This document shows, one piece after another, positions 1 through 8,984 of a DNA stretch of 64,000 nucleotides. Every line of letters starts with the position of its first letter. The first letter of the stretch is position 1. Source of the stretch: Psychromonas marina (GTDB taxonomy: Bacteria > Pseudomonadota > Gammaproteobacteria > Enterobacterales > Psychromonadaceae); assembly GCF_030161115.1 (NCBI RefSeq), contig NZ_BSPQ01000016.1:186740-250739 (forward strand), in the 5' to 3' direction. A model generated the notes under the pieces. It did not search any database, was not told the DNA's origin, and saw only the letters and a program-made list of their open reading frames with translations. The position numbers and the translations under genes are program-made.

Positions 1-262
1 GAACAACTAATGCACCGTAAACTTTGGTCAGTGGCTGACCTTTCAACACAGTATCACCAACTTTGACTAACAGTTCAGGAACATGGGTTTTATGTTGAAT
101 AGGAATAACCAGTGTTGCAGGTATACCAGCATCACGAATCGCAGATTGGTTACTTTGTAATTTATTTTCTTGTGGGTGGACGCCCCCATGAAAATTCCAT
201 AACTTACCCGATGAAATATTGGCTAATTGCTCATCGCTAAGCAGGTTAAATTTATCTGTCAT
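1..262 (-). CDS. rsxC: RsxC/RnfC N-terminal part (runs off the window)
   Basis: Reading the minus strand from an ATG at 260-262 gives an open frame to the window edge (about 87 residues). It contains the HGGVHP motif near residue 26, typical of the RnfC/RsxC N-terminus, followed by a biotinyl-lipoyl-like segment (LVKVGDTVLKGQPL). RsxC is the NADH-binding, 4Fe-4S membrane-associated subunit of the Rnf/Rsx complex, which couples ferredoxin/NADH electron transfer to an ion gradient and, in E. coli, keeps SoxR reduced. The start is separated by one base from the rsxB stop, so it is translated from the same mRNA. The C-terminal part lies outside the window. Confidence 0.9.
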   Translation of the reverse strand, partial: MTDKFNLLSDEQLANISSGKLWNFHGGVHPQENKLQSNQSAIRDAGIPATLVIPIQHKTHVPELLVKVGDTVLKGQPLTKVYGALVV

Positions 263-263
263 A

Positions 264-821
264 CTAAAGCTCAGTGTTAATTTTGGTCGGGATACGTTGT
301 AGGTTCCACTGCCAGTTTTGTGTCGTTATCTCAATCGGTAACATATCGATACAGTCGGTTGGGCAGGGCGCTACGCATAATTCGCAGCCTGTACATTCAT
401 CGGTGATCACTGTGTGCATCTGCCTTGTTGCGCCCATGATGGCATCAACAGGACAAGCTTGAATACATTTGGTGCAACCGATACATTCATCTTCACGAAT
501 AAACGCGATTAATTTCGGTTTTTCTTCACCATCTAATTGCTGTGGTTCAACACCCATTCGTTCAGCAAGTTGACGCATCACCGCATCACCGCCAGGTGGA
601 CATTTATTAATATCCTCACCATTAGCGATCGCCTGTGCATAGGGTTTACAACCTGGGTAACCACACTGACCACATTGTGTTTGTGGCAACATAGCATCTA
701 ACTCTTCAACAATAGGCTCAGCTTTCACTTTAAAACGAATCGAGGAGTACCCTAGTAGGGCACCAAAAACAGCCGCTAAACAAGCAAGGGCAAAAACAGC
801 TAGCGCGATACTTGAGATCAT
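264..821 (-). CDS. rsxB: RsxB/RnfB electron transport complex iron-sulfur subunit
   Basis: 185 residues, the usual RnfB length in proteobacteria. There is one N-terminal membrane anchor (about residues 5-28), then a four-cysteine cluster motif including CGQCGYPGC (around residues 49-58), then two ferredoxin motifs, [12 protein letters not shown] and [12 protein letters not shown], for two 4Fe-4S clusters. RnfB passes electrons between the soluble donor and the membrane subunits of the Rnf/Rsx complex. It overlaps the rsxA stop by four bases and is followed by rsxC after one base, so the three genes are an operon read leftward in the common A-B-C order. Confidence 0.95.
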   Translation of the reverse strand: MISSIALAVFALACLAAVFGALLGYSSIRFKVKAEPIVEELDAMLPQTQCGQCGYPGCKPYAQAIANGEDINKCPPGGDAVMRQLAERMGVEPQQLDGEEKPKLIAFIREDECIGCTKCIQACPVDAIMGATRQMHTVITDECTGCELCVAPCPTDCIDMLPIEITTQNWQWNLQRIPTKINTEL

Positions 822-1396
822 TTAATTAACCCCGTGAAACCCATAAAGGCAAGTGACATTAAACCGGCAGTAATCATTGCAATTGCCGAACCTTTAAAAG
901 GCAAAGGCACATCGGAAGCGGCTAATCGTTCACGCATCGAAGAGAACAGCACCAGTACTAACGAGAAACCAACACCCGCTGCAAATCCGTAGATGATCGA
1001 TTCCACGAAATCATGGTTCTCATTAATATTAAGTAGCGCTAACCCCAATATTGCACAGTTGGTGGTGATTAGAGGTAAAAATATGCCGAGCAAACGATAT
1101 AGTGTTGGGCTAGTTTTATGCATCACCATTTCGGTAAATTGTACTACTACTGCGATCACCAAAATAAAGGCGAGTGTTTGCAGATAGAGTAAATCTAACG
1201 GTATTAAGATATAACTATTAACGATATAGGAAAGTGCTGCCGTTAATGTCAATACAAAGGTAGTCGCAAATGACATGCCAACAGCGGTTTCTATTTTATT
1301 GGATACACCCATAAACGGGCATAAACCTAAAAATTTGACCAGCACAAAGTTATTGACAAGTACAGTGCCAAAAAACAGTAAAAAATAATTACTCAT
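818..1396 (-). CDS. rsxA: RsxA/RnfA electron transport complex membrane subunit
   Basis: 192 residues and almost wholly hydrophobic, with about six membrane segments, matching RnfA/RsxA in length and in the conserved start ([18 protein letters not shown]). RnfA is an inner-membrane subunit of the ion-translocating ferredoxin:NAD oxidoreductase and pairs structurally with RnfE. It is the first gene of the leftward operon. A TATAAT-like -10 (ATTATA on the given strand at 1454-1459) lies about 60 bases before the start, so the promoter is probably in the 380-base gap shared divergently with nrdD. Confidence 0.95.
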   Translation of the reverse strand: MSNYFLLFFGTVLVNNFVLVKFLGLCPFMGVSNKIETAVGMSFATTFVLTLTAALSYIVNSYILIPLDLLYLQTLAFILVIAVVVQFTEMVMHKTSPTLYRLLGIFLPLITTNCAILGLALLNINENHDFVESIIYGFAAGVGFSLVLVLFSSMRERLAASDVPLPFKGSAIAMITAGLMSLAFMGFTGLIK

Positions 1397-1688
1397 AAAA
1401 ATTCTAATTCCACTAGCAGAATAGGGGGATTCGGATGGTTGCTAATATGCGTTATTATAGCAAACAACCACTGTAAAAATAACAACCTAAAGGATGTTTT
1501 TTTATAACAGATTTATTCTCTTCTACACCGGCAGTAAGTTGTTACTATCTTCCTATAGTTGCGTTAATAGGCACTGCATAAAGTGCAAGTTACAATTCTT
1601 GAAAATGACCGTTAAATGCATTTTTTTTATGTTTATTTTATTGCTGTTCTCAACTTTTTAAACACTAAATAAGCACCTCGATTCAAAG

Positions 1689-1702
1689 TTGATCTATATC
1701 AA
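1689..1702 (+). promoter_or_regulatory. FNR-type operator upstream of nrdD
   Basis: The sequence TTGATCTATATCAA is an exact match to the FNR/CRP-FNR consensus TTGAT-N4-ATCAA. It lies 75 bases before the nrdD start, within range of a class II FNR site if transcription begins roughly 30-40 bases upstream of nrdD. FNR activates nrdD in enterobacteria under anaerobiosis, so regulation by an FNR (EtrA-like) protein is the obvious inference. The rest of the 1397-1776 gap is A+T-rich and holds the divergent rsxA promoter; no gene was seen in it. Confidence 0.75.
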
Positions 1703-1776
1703 TAAGCGCACATATTGTGTTATGTATAGTCTCGCTCCACTAGATGTAGTGTCATTTTCTTTTTCGGAGCCCAATT

Positions 1777-3894
1777 ATGAAAACTGTTGTTATTAAGCGC
1801 GATGGTAGCCAAGCACCCTTTAATGCTCAACGTATTGCTGAAGCGATTTTAAAAGCCTCAGGTGCAGCACGTTGCAAAGGTGTTGATGCATTTGCGATTG
1901 CAACAGAGGTCGAAAACGACTTAAAGGGACAGGTTGAAGTTGATATTCACCACATCCAAGATAAGGTTGAACAGCACCTGATGACGAAAGGTCATCTTGA
2001 GCTTGCACGTGTGTATATTGAATATCGTCACGACCGTGATCTTGCACGTGAACGTAAGAGTCACTTAAACAGCGAAATCTACGGATTGATTGAACAAAGC
2101 AATGCATCGCTATTAAATGAAAATGCCAATAAAGATGGTAAAGTAATCCCAACTCAGCGTGACTTACTGGCTGGTATCGTTGCTAAGCATTATGCTAAAT
2201 CGCACATATTACCGCGTGATGTTGTTCGCGCACATGATAAAGGTGAAATTCATTATCATGATCTTGATTACGCACCGTTCTTCCCAATGTTTAACTGTAT
2301 GCTGATCGATATTAAAGGCATGTTTACCCAAGGCTTTAAAATGGGTAACGCAGAGATTGAAGAGCCAAAATCAATCTCTACTGCAACCGCTGTTTGTGCA
2401 CAAATCATCGCACAAGTTGCGAGCCATATTTATGGTGGTACCACGATTAACGGTATCGATACAACGCTTGAACCTTATGTGGCAATGAGCTACAAAAAAC
2501 ACCTTGCAACAGCTGAAAATTGGGGCATTGATAACCCACAAGCCTATGCAGATGAGCAAACAGAAAAAGAGTGTTATAACGCATTCCAATCGCTTGAGTA
2601 CGAAGTAAACACATTACACACAGCTAACGGGCAAACACCGTTTGTTACTTTTGGTTTTGGTTTAGGTACCTCTTGGGAAGCACGCCTAATTCAGCAATCG
2701 ATCTTTAAGATCCGTTTAGCTGGATTGGGTAAAAATCGTAAAACAGCGGTATTCCCTAAACTTGTGTTTGCTATTAAAGATGGCGTAAATCATAAAGCAG
2801 AAGATCAAAACTACGATATTAAGCAGCTTGCATTAGAGTGTGCTTCTAAACGTATGTACCCAGATATTTTAAACTTCGACAAAGTAGTTGAAGTGACAGG
2901 GTCATTTAAAACCCCAATGGGTTGTCGTAGCTTCTTAGATAACTACCAAGAAAACGGTGAAACGGTCCATGATGGACGTAATAACTTAGGTGTTGTTAGT
3001 CTTAACTTACCGCGCATTGCACTAGAAGCAGAAGGTGATGAAAAAGCATTCTACGCATTGTTAGATCAGCGTTTAGCGATAGCGAAGAAAGCATTGGATA
3101 CACGTATCGAGCGTTTATCTGATGTAAAAGCGAGTGTTGCCCCTATTTTATATATGGAAGGTGCATGTGGCGTACGTCTTAAAGCGGATGACTGTGTTGC
3201 TGATATCTTCAAAAATGGTCGTGCTTCTATCTCATTAGGTTATATCGGCCTACACGAAGTGATTAATGCGCTTTATGATGATGAAGGTCATCTGTTTGAT
3301 GATGAAAACAAGCAGAAGAAAGCGGTTGAGATTATTCGTTATCTGAAAACAGCGACTGAAATGTGGACTAAAGAATCAGGTTACGGTTTCAGCCTTTACT
3401 CAACACCATCAGAGAATCTATGTGACCGTTTCTGTCGTTTAGATGCAAAACAGTTTGGTGTATTAGCAGGCGTAACGGATCGTGGTTATTACACTAATAG
3501 TTTCCATTTAGATGTAGAAAAAACAGTTAACCCATACGATAAAATTGATTTTGAACAGCCATACCCAGAGATCGCAAGCGGTGGTTTCATCTGTTACGGT
3601 GAATTCCCGAATATGCAGCAAAACTTAAAAGCGTTGGAAGACGTATGGGATTACAGTTACACACGCGTTCCTTATTACGGTACGAACACGCCAATCGATG
3701 AATGTTACGAATGTGGTTTCCACGGTGAGTTTGACTGTACCAGTAAAGGTTTTGTGTGCCCAAGTTGTGGCAACTCAGATTCAGAGAAAGTAGCGGTGAC
3801 TCGTCGAGTATGTGGTTATTTAGGTAGCCCAGATGCAAGACCGTTTAATGAAGGTAAGCAAGAAGAAGTGAAGCGTCGCGTTAAGCATCTTTAA
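1777..3894 (+). CDS. nrdD: Anaerobic ribonucleoside-triphosphate reductase NrdD (class III)
   Basis: 705 residues, full length for the family. The N-terminus is an ATP-cone allosteric domain (about residues 1-95, beginning VVIKRDGSQAPFN). The central part is the ten-stranded catalytic barrel. The C-terminus has a four-cysteine zinc site (CYECGF and CPSCGN, about 644-668) and the glycyl-radical motif RRVCGYLGSPDARPF, with the radical glycine near residue 680. The enzyme makes dNTPs without oxygen and needs NrdG for radical generation. The start is supported by TTCGGAGCCC just upstream. The FNR box at 1689-1702 fits anaerobic induction. Unusually, nrdG is not next to it but 4 kb downstream, beyond tcyP and an antisense channel gene. 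Confidence 0.97.
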   Translation: MKTVVIKRDGSQAPFNAQRIAEAILKASGAARCKGVDAFAIATEVENDLKGQVEVDIHHIQDKVEQHLMTKGHLELARVYIEYRHDRDLARERKSHLNSEIYGLIEQSNASLLNENANKDGKVIPTQRDLLAGIVAKHYAKSHILPRDVVRAHDKGEIHYHDLDYAPFFPMFNCMLIDIKGMFTQGFKMGNAEIEEPKSISTATAVCAQIIAQVASHIYGGTTINGIDTTLEPYVAMSYKKHLATAENWGIDNPQAYADEQTEKECYNAFQSLEYEVNTLHTANGQTPFVTFGFGLGTSWEARLIQQSIFKIRLAGLGKNRKTAVFPKLVFAIKDGVNHKAEDQNYDIKQLALECASKRMYPDILNFDKVVEVTGSFKTPMGCRSFLDNYQENGETVHDGRNNLGVVSLNLPRIALEAEGDEKAFYALLDQRLAIAKKALDTRIERLSDVKASVAPILYMEGACGVRLKADDCVADIFKNGRASISLGYIGLHEVINALYDDEGHLFDDENKQKKAVEIIRYLKTATEMWTKESGYGFSLYSTPSENLCDRFCRLDAKQFGVLAGVTDRGYYTNSFHLDVEKTVNPYDKIDFEQPYPEIASGGFICYGEFPNMQQNLKALEDVWDYSYTRVPYYGTNTPIDECYECGFHGEFDCTSKGFVCPSCGNSDSEKVAVTRRVCGYLGSPDARPFNEGKQEEVKRRVKHL

Positions 3895-3921
3895 TCTGCT
3901 TTAGTGATAAATATCTAAGAG

Positions 3922-3950
3922 AAAGGCTCATAATTATATGGGCCTTTTTT
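3922..3950 (+). terminator. Rho-independent terminator of nrdD
   Basis: An 11-bp stem (AAAGGCTCATA / TATGGGCCTTT, one G-T pair) with a 4-base loop is followed by a run of T. It sits 28 bases after the nrdD stop and suggests that nrdD is transcribed alone. Confidence 0.8.
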
Positions 3951-4224
3951 GTATTTAAAATAAAATTTTAAGGGCTATTTTCACCCATTGATGCCCAATT
4001 TTATTAACGATGAATAAAAACGTAATATTTATCAATTAATAAACCACTCACTCTTCTTTGTGTTATTTATATACGTAAATATCCTCGATAAGTCACTGAC
4101 AATTTTACCTATACAAAAAAATCATATGGCATTCTTTTCTGTTATTTAAAACCCTATAAAAACTAATGATAAGATGTGATTAATTCAACAATTAATACGT
4201 TAATTAATTGAAATAAAACTATTT

Positions 4225-4386
4225 ATACCAATTACATTAAGTATGTGATCTTAATTTTGCGCAGGAAAAACAGCTTAATTCAAGGCGGAAGTTGACGTAA
4301 ATGGTTGTTCCCTTTACGAAACTTACAACGCAGAAGTCAGTTGTTTTAACCAGTAAAATAGATCAGCTATTTACTGTAATTGGTAT
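4225..4386. repeat. MITE-like element, full copy (162 bp)
   Basis: The element is bounded by perfect 12-bp inverted ends, ATACCAATTACA and TGTAATTGGTAT. The inward inverted similarity continues to about 26 bases with four mismatches. It has no coding capacity. A diverged near-full copy in the opposite orientation lies at 35251-35411, and end fragments lie at 31592-31620 and 58345-58387. It sits between the nrdD terminator and tcyP, 27 bases before the tcyP start, so it may carry or displace the tcyP promoter. The remaining sequence of this gap (3951-4224) is A+T-rich with nothing recognisable. Confidence 0.75.
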
Positions 4387-4413
4387 TATTACATCTAGGT
4401 AAAAGGAAATTAC

Positions 4414-5799
4414 ATGTCATTTGCACTTATTGCCAACCTGTTGGGGTTTGCGGTTTTACTTTATGGGCTTAACTATCTACAACGAAAAGGGAAAACCTTA
4501 TCGCGTTTAGTGTTAGTTGGGGTAGTGGGCGGTAGCTTATTTGGTTTGTTATTACAGCTGACATCAAGCAGTCCTGAGTTGATTAAAGCAACTATCGACT
4601 GGGTTAATGTGGTGGGTAATGGCTACGTTAGTTTGCTGAAAATGATCATCATGCCATTGATCCTTATCTCTATGATTTCAGCGGTAGTTAAACTTGAAAA
4701 GTCGGCTTCTCTAGGCAAAATTAGTGGCTTAACCATTGGTGTGTTGTTATTTACAACGCTTATCTCTGCGCTTATCGGTATTTTTGTGGCTTACGGGTTT
4801 GACCTTTCAATCGAAGGGCTTGTACAGGGTTCAAGAGAAACGGCGCGTCTTGCATTGATTGAGTCTCGTGCTGGGCAAGTGAGTGATATTTCAATTCCAC
4901 AGTTACTGGTTAGTTTTATTCCTGCTAATCCCTTTGCAGATTTAACGGGTGCACGTTCAACGTCGATGATCGCGGTGGTTATTTTCGGTATTTTAATTGG
5001 TATCGCGGCACTTAAAGTGTGTGCTGAAAATGAAAAGCTAGCAAAACCGATTCATACTGCAGTCGATACGGCGCAGGCGTTGATTATGCGTTTAGTTAAA
5101 ATGGTGATGGCGTTAACGCCTTACGGTATTTTAGCGTTGATGACAAAAGTGGTTTCAACCTCTGATGCTGCGGATATCATGAAATTGTTAAGCTTTATTG
5201 TTGCTTCCTATGTCGCTATTTTCTTAATGTTTGTTGTACATGGTTTTTTAGTGTCGCTGGTTGGTGTATCACCAAAAACCTATTTTCAGAAAATTTGGCC
5301 TGTATTGACCTTTGCATTTACATCACGCAGCAGTGCAGCGACAATTCCATTAAATGTAGAAGCGCAAATTACTAAACTAAATGTGCCACCTGCAATTGCT
5401 AACTTATCCGCTTCCTTTGGCGCAACGATTGGTCAAAATGGTTGTGCGGGTATTTACCCAGCGATGCTTGCGGTAATGGTTGCGCCAAGTGTTGGTATTG
5501 ATCCGATGAGTATCAGCTTTATTGTGTCGTTGGTATCGATTGTAATTATCAGCTCGTTTGGTATTGCGGGAGTTGGTGGTGGTGCAACGTTTGCTGCGTT
5601 GATTGTATTGCCAGTGATGGGACTGCCGATTGAAATAGTTGCATTATTAATTTCAATTGAACCGTTAATCGATATGGCGAGAACTGCATTAAATGTGAGT
5701 GGGGCGATGACAGCGGGTACGATCACGAGTCGTTTATTAAAGAGAAAGCAGGGCGCGCTAACTGAGCCACAAAAGCAAGTTGAAGGGTCAACTATCTAA
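4414..5799 (+). CDS. tcyP: L-cystine/dicarboxylate-type symporter TcyP
   Basis: 461 residues of the dicarboxylate/amino acid:cation symporter family. The protein follows E. coli TcyP (YdjN) nearly end to end, including [47 protein letters not shown] and the final [15 protein letters not shown]. About eight membrane helices plus re-entrant loops are expected, with the SRSSAA and NVSGAMTAG stretches forming the substrate and sodium sites. TcyP imports cystine across the inner membrane. A RBS (AAAAGGAAA) precedes the ATG. The gene stands alone between the nrdD terminator and a convergent channel gene. Confidence 0.88.
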   Translation: MSFALIANLLGFAVLLYGLNYLQRKGKTLSRLVLVGVVGGSLFGLLLQLTSSSPELIKATIDWVNVVGNGYVSLLKMIIMPLILISMISAVVKLEKSASLGKISGLTIGVLLFTTLISALIGIFVAYGFDLSIEGLVQGSRETARLALIESRAGQVSDISIPQLLVSFIPANPFADLTGARSTSMIAVVIFGILIGIAALKVCAENEKLAKPIHTAVDTAQALIMRLVKMVMALTPYGILALMTKVVSTSDAADIMKLLSFIVASYVAIFLMFVVHGFLVSLVGVSPKTYFQKIWPVLTFAFTSRSSAATIPLNVEAQITKLNVPPAIANLSASFGATIGQNGCAGIYPAMLAVMVAPSVGIDPMSISFIVSLVSIVIISSFGIAGVGGGATFAALIVLPVMGLPIEIVALLISIEPLIDMARTALNVSGAMTAGTITSRLLKRKQGALTEPQKQVEGSTI

Positions 5800-5812
5800 T
5801 GAAATAAAGTCT

Positions 5813-5850
5813 GGCGATTCATTGATGAGTAACCGTCTCAATGAATCGCC
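5813..5850. terminator. Hairpin between convergent tcyP and mscS-type gene
   Basis: A perfect 13-bp inverted repeat (GGCGATTCATTGA / TCAATGAATCGCC) with a 12-base loop lies between the two convergent stops. It has no clear T-run, so it may act as an mRNA 3' end stabiliser or a weak bidirectional terminator. Confidence 0.5.
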
Positions 5851-5898
5851 AACGTTGTTGCTTTATTTTTCAAATGTAACGTTAACCAGTTTAAAGAT

Positions 5899-7599
5899 TT
5901 ACTCTGCCGTCGTTGTTGCAGGGTAAAAATGAACATCGCGTTGTGGGAATGGAATAGAGATGCCATCTTGGTCAAAGCGCATTTTAACTTCACGAGTTAT
6001 ATCCCAGTACACATCCCAATAGTCTTCTGTTTTTACCCAAGGTCGTACGATAAAGTCTACCGAGGATTCGTTTAATACGTGCAGTTTTATAACTGGCTTA
6101 GGATCCTGCAATACCATCGGATGTGCTGAAACTAATTCAGATAATAGTGCTTCTGTTTTCTCAATATCATCGGAATAACCAATACCAAACACCAAATCGA
6201 CACGACGTAATTTTTGCGAAGTAACATTTTTAATCACATCACCCCATATTTTACTGTTCGGGATAACCAGTGTTTGATTATCGATAGTCAGAATGGTGGT
6301 GGAAACGAGGTTCATACTTTTAACCGTACCAAATACACCGCCGCCAACTTCAACAAGATCACCCACATCATAAGGACGGTAGATTAATATCATCATGCCC
6401 GAGGCAAAGTTACTTAATGTATCTTGTAGTGCAAAACCGATAATAAAACCGGCGACTCCTAAACCCGCTAAAATAGGCGCTAATGAGATACCTAATTGCG
6501 CGAGTGCGATAAATATACCAATAATCATGATTAAACGACTCACCGATGAAATAATCATCTCCTTCATTAATGAGGAAAGGTTAAGGTTGGTCGAGCTGAG
6601 GCTTTTCTTCATGACGTTGCGTGCCACTTTAGCAAGTGACCTAAACACATAATAGATAGCAAGTAGCAGTAATATTTTGAAGATCCACTCACCACCGTAT
6701 TCAACAAGATATTGTGTGATTTGTTCAATGAATTTATTTAACATGCCGCTTAAAATGCTGACATTAAGCACATCGGTAGTAATCTGCCCACCTAGGTTTA
6801 GCAAGGTTTGTTGATAAAAACTGGTATCAAACCCAAGCTCTGTGAGTAGGTCTACGGTAAGACTAAAACTGACTCGTGCTAAAACCAATTGTTCATTAAC
6901 GACGGCAAGGGTATCTTTTAATACTTGATTATCCTTTTTTATACTAATCAATACGTTTAGTTCTTCGCGTTTTTTCACCACTAATTGAACCATGCCAGAA
7001 AATGCTTCTGCTCGGTTATATAGCTGTGCGGTCAAATATTTCTTTGGTCCAGCTGCATCAAACCCTAATGCCTGTTGGTCAAGAACTTGTTGAGTCATTG
7101 CACTATATACCGTGTCTAGCAAGGTTAAGTGTGCAATATAAAGGTGTAATGATTCGGTACTGTATTTTTCTTGTTGTTCATATTCGCTATTAAATTTTTT
7201 CTGTAAATTACCGATTCCGTCTTTAAGTGCTTGATTATTTTGGTTAATGATGGTCTCTAATTCTGCCATAACCGTGGGGTTAGCGTTGTCAATTTTCTCT
7301 TGCTCGATAAGTAACTGGGATAATTGTTGCAGCGTTTCAAAGGCAGTGAGGTGACGAGAGAAAAGTCGGTAGTTTAATGCTTCTTTTTCCAGACCTGATA
7401 GATTGATTTTATAATTTTTAATGTTCTCTATATGCTCTTGTTGGAGTTTATAGTCCTGTAAGAGTTGTTCAATTTGCATTTCGCTGCTCTGATTCTCTTC
7501 TGATGACTCGGGTGTTGCCGTGACGGGCAAGCTAAAAGCACTAAAAAAGGCGAGTAAACCCATCAGTAATAAGCATCGTTTAATCCATTGGTTATGCAT
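5899..7599 (-). CDS. MscS-family mechanosensitive channel with long N-terminal domain
   Basis: 566 residues. A signal peptide (about 1-28) is followed by a roughly 250-residue, helix-rich, probably periplasmic region. Membrane helices start near residue 300. The MscS core comes next: a pore-helix-like stretch (APILAGLGVAGFIIGFALQ) and the beta domain (RPYDVGDLVEVGGGVFGTVKSMN), ending with the alpha/beta C-terminal domain (FPQRDVHF). The family gates under membrane tension and releases solutes on hypo-osmotic shock. The extended N-terminus is closer to the YbdG/YnaI/MscM style of large MscS proteins than to the 286-residue MscS. It is convergent with tcyP and divergent from nrdG, with no evident operon partner. 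Confidence 0.85.
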   Translation of the reverse strand: MHNQWIKRCLLLMGLLAFFSAFSLPVTATPESSEENQSSEMQIEQLLQDYKLQQEHIENIKNYKINLSGLEKEALNYRLFSRHLTAFETLQQLSQLLIEQEKIDNANPTVMAELETIINQNNQALKDGIGNLQKKFNSEYEQQEKYSTESLHLYIAHLTLLDTVYSAMTQQVLDQQALGFDAAGPKKYLTAQLYNRAEAFSGMVQLVVKKREELNVLISIKKDNQVLKDTLAVVNEQLVLARVSFSLTVDLLTELGFDTSFYQQTLLNLGGQITTDVLNVSILSGMLNKFIEQITQYLVEYGGEWIFKILLLLAIYYVFRSLAKVARNVMKKSLSSTNLNLSSLMKEMIISSVSRLIMIIGIFIALAQLGISLAPILAGLGVAGFIIGFALQDTLSNFASGMMILIYRPYDVGDLVEVGGGVFGTVKSMNLVSTTILTIDNQTLVIPNSKIWGDVIKNVTSQKLRRVDLVFGIGYSDDIEKTEALLSELVSAHPMVLQDPKPVIKLHVLNESSVDFIVRPWVKTEDYWDVYWDITREVKMRFDQDGISIPFPQRDVHFYPATTTAE

Positions 7600-7892
7600 A
7601 ATTTTTCCTAAATGTAATTGACCATTAAAGTGGACAGTTTTCTAAACCATTGATGTATTTTAAATATAAACACTATTTATAATAGCCATTGAAAATGATT
7701 AACAAAATTTAAAATTAAATTTATTTATAAAAACGATTAATTAACGAGAGCTAGTCATTAATTTTTAAAGATAATTATGTTTATAAGTATTAAGTATGGT
7801 CTTTATTTGACTCCCTCTTAAGCGTTTACAAGGGAAATAACGTAATGAAATATGTTAAGATTGACGATTGAATTTCAACCTTAGGCTTGTGT
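7600..7892. other. A+T-rich gap upstream of nrdG
   Basis: This 293-base divergent spacer between the MscS-type gene and nrdG contains no open frame of note. No exact TTGAT-N4-ATCAA box was found here, unlike upstream of nrdD. Both promoters must lie in it. Confidence 0.5.
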
Positions 7893-8357
7893 ATGAATTA
7901 CAGTAAATATTACCCCATTGATGTATTAAACGGAGAGGGGACACGTTGTGCACTCTTTGTTTCTGGGTGTATCCATAATTGTCGTGGTTGTTACAATCAG
8001 TCAACATGGTCGCCAGATGCAGGGGAATTATTCACTGATGCACTTGCCGATCAAATCATTAAAGACCTTAACGATACGCGCATTAAAAAGCAGGGATTAA
8101 GTTTGTCCGGTGGCGATCCTCTGCACCCGAGTAACGTATCTGACGTTTTAAAGCTGGTTAAACGTGTTAAAGCGGAGTGTATTGGCAAAGATATCTGGCT
8201 TTGGAGTGGTTACTTATTAGCTGAACTCACACCTGCGCAACAGGCTATCATCAACTTGGTTGATGTGTTTATTGATGGGAAGTTTGAGCAAGCATTGGCT
8301 GAGCCAAATTTAAAATGGCGCGGAAGTAACAATCAAGTCATACATCGTTTTAAATAG
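7893..8357 (+). CDS. nrdG: Anaerobic ribonucleotide reductase activating protein NrdG
   Basis: 154 residues from the ATG at 7893. An in-frame TTG six bases earlier is possible, but E. coli NrdG also starts MNY and the AGG at 7883-7885 is well spaced for the ATG. The radical-SAM cluster motif CIHNCRGC (C26, C30, C33) and the SAM-binding LSGGDPL motif are present, and the end (WRGSNNQVIHRFK) matches the family. NrdG uses SAM and a 4Fe-4S cluster to create the glycyl radical on NrdD. It is separated from nrdD by about 4 kb of unrelated genes and must be transcribed from its own promoter. Confidence 0.95.
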   Translation: MNYSKYYPIDVLNGEGTRCALFVSGCIHNCRGCYNQSTWSPDAGELFTDALADQIIKDLNDTRIKKQGLSLSGGDPLHPSNVSDVLKLVKRVKAECIGKDIWLWSGYLLAELTPAQQAIINLVDVFIDGKFEQALAEPNLKWRGSNNQVIHRFK

Positions 8358-8473
8358 AACGTTAACTTTGTTATCAAATTTATAACGGAGTATTTGCCTA
8401 CAGAGCATCGCTTGTTTATTCTATTACGATTAATTAAATGTCAATTTGTTATTAGAACTAGGAGTCGCTGAAT

Positions 8474-8767
8474 ATGTGTTCTTCACCCACTAAGTCAAAT
8501 ACCGTTAAACAAGCCTTAATTGAATTTACTGATTCACAGAAAACCTTATCATGGTCTGAATCTGATGGTTTTTTATTAGATTTTGCAGAGGAAAATGGGA
8601 TAGCGGCGATTAGTAGCTGTCGCAGTGGTCATTGTGGTGCCTGTGCAGTACAGCTTTTGGATGGAGAAATAATGTATGACCAAGAAACCTCTGTTGAATT
8701 AGGTGGTCGCGAAATCCTATTATGTAGCGCTAAACCTGCAAGCCCTCACATTAAACTAAAATTATAA
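8474..8767 (+). CDS. Small 2Fe-2S ferredoxin (YfaE/Hcr C-terminal type)
   Basis: 97 residues with the plant-type 2Fe-2S pattern C-x4-C-x2-C (SSCRSGHCGACAVQLLDGE) and a fourth cysteine in LLCSAKP about 30 residues later. A RBS (ACTAGGAG) precedes the ATG. The fold is like E. coli YfaE, which maintains the class Ia NrdB cofactor, and like the ferredoxin domain at the C-terminus of NADH oxidoreductase Hcr. It is a stand-alone electron carrier with a short charged N-terminal extension. Its place 116 bases downstream of nrdG on the same strand suggests, but does not prove, a redox role with the anaerobic reductase. Specific partner unknown. Confidence 0.8.
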   Translation: MCSSPTKSNTVKQALIEFTDSQKTLSWSESDGFLLDFAEENGIAAISSCRSGHCGACAVQLLDGEIMYDQETSVELGGREILLCSAKPASPHIKLKL

Positions 8768-8984
8768 AACTTATTCGCTATTAATCTATTCCCATTCCTT
8801 GTCTGTCGAATTACTATCAACGATTAATAATGGATAGGTTTTTCGGCCTTTGTTATTGAATTAATAACACTTTTTCAAGAAAAATAGCATGCAATATTTA
8901 TGCTGCCGATATTTTATCTTTACGCTGTGTCAATTTATTCGTTAAAGACAACCACGTCTTTATTTCAACCCTTAAGGAAAAGAG

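Noticed and set aside
1657..1722. Paired NrdR boxes before nrdD
   Set aside because: Two weakly similar stretches (ACACTAAATAAGCA and CACATATTGTGT) flank the FNR box, but neither matches the 16-bp NrdR consensus well by eye.
7840..7890. Second FNR box before nrdG
   Set aside because: TTGACGATTGAATTTCAA contains half-site-like pieces but not the TTGAT-N4-ATCAA spacing.
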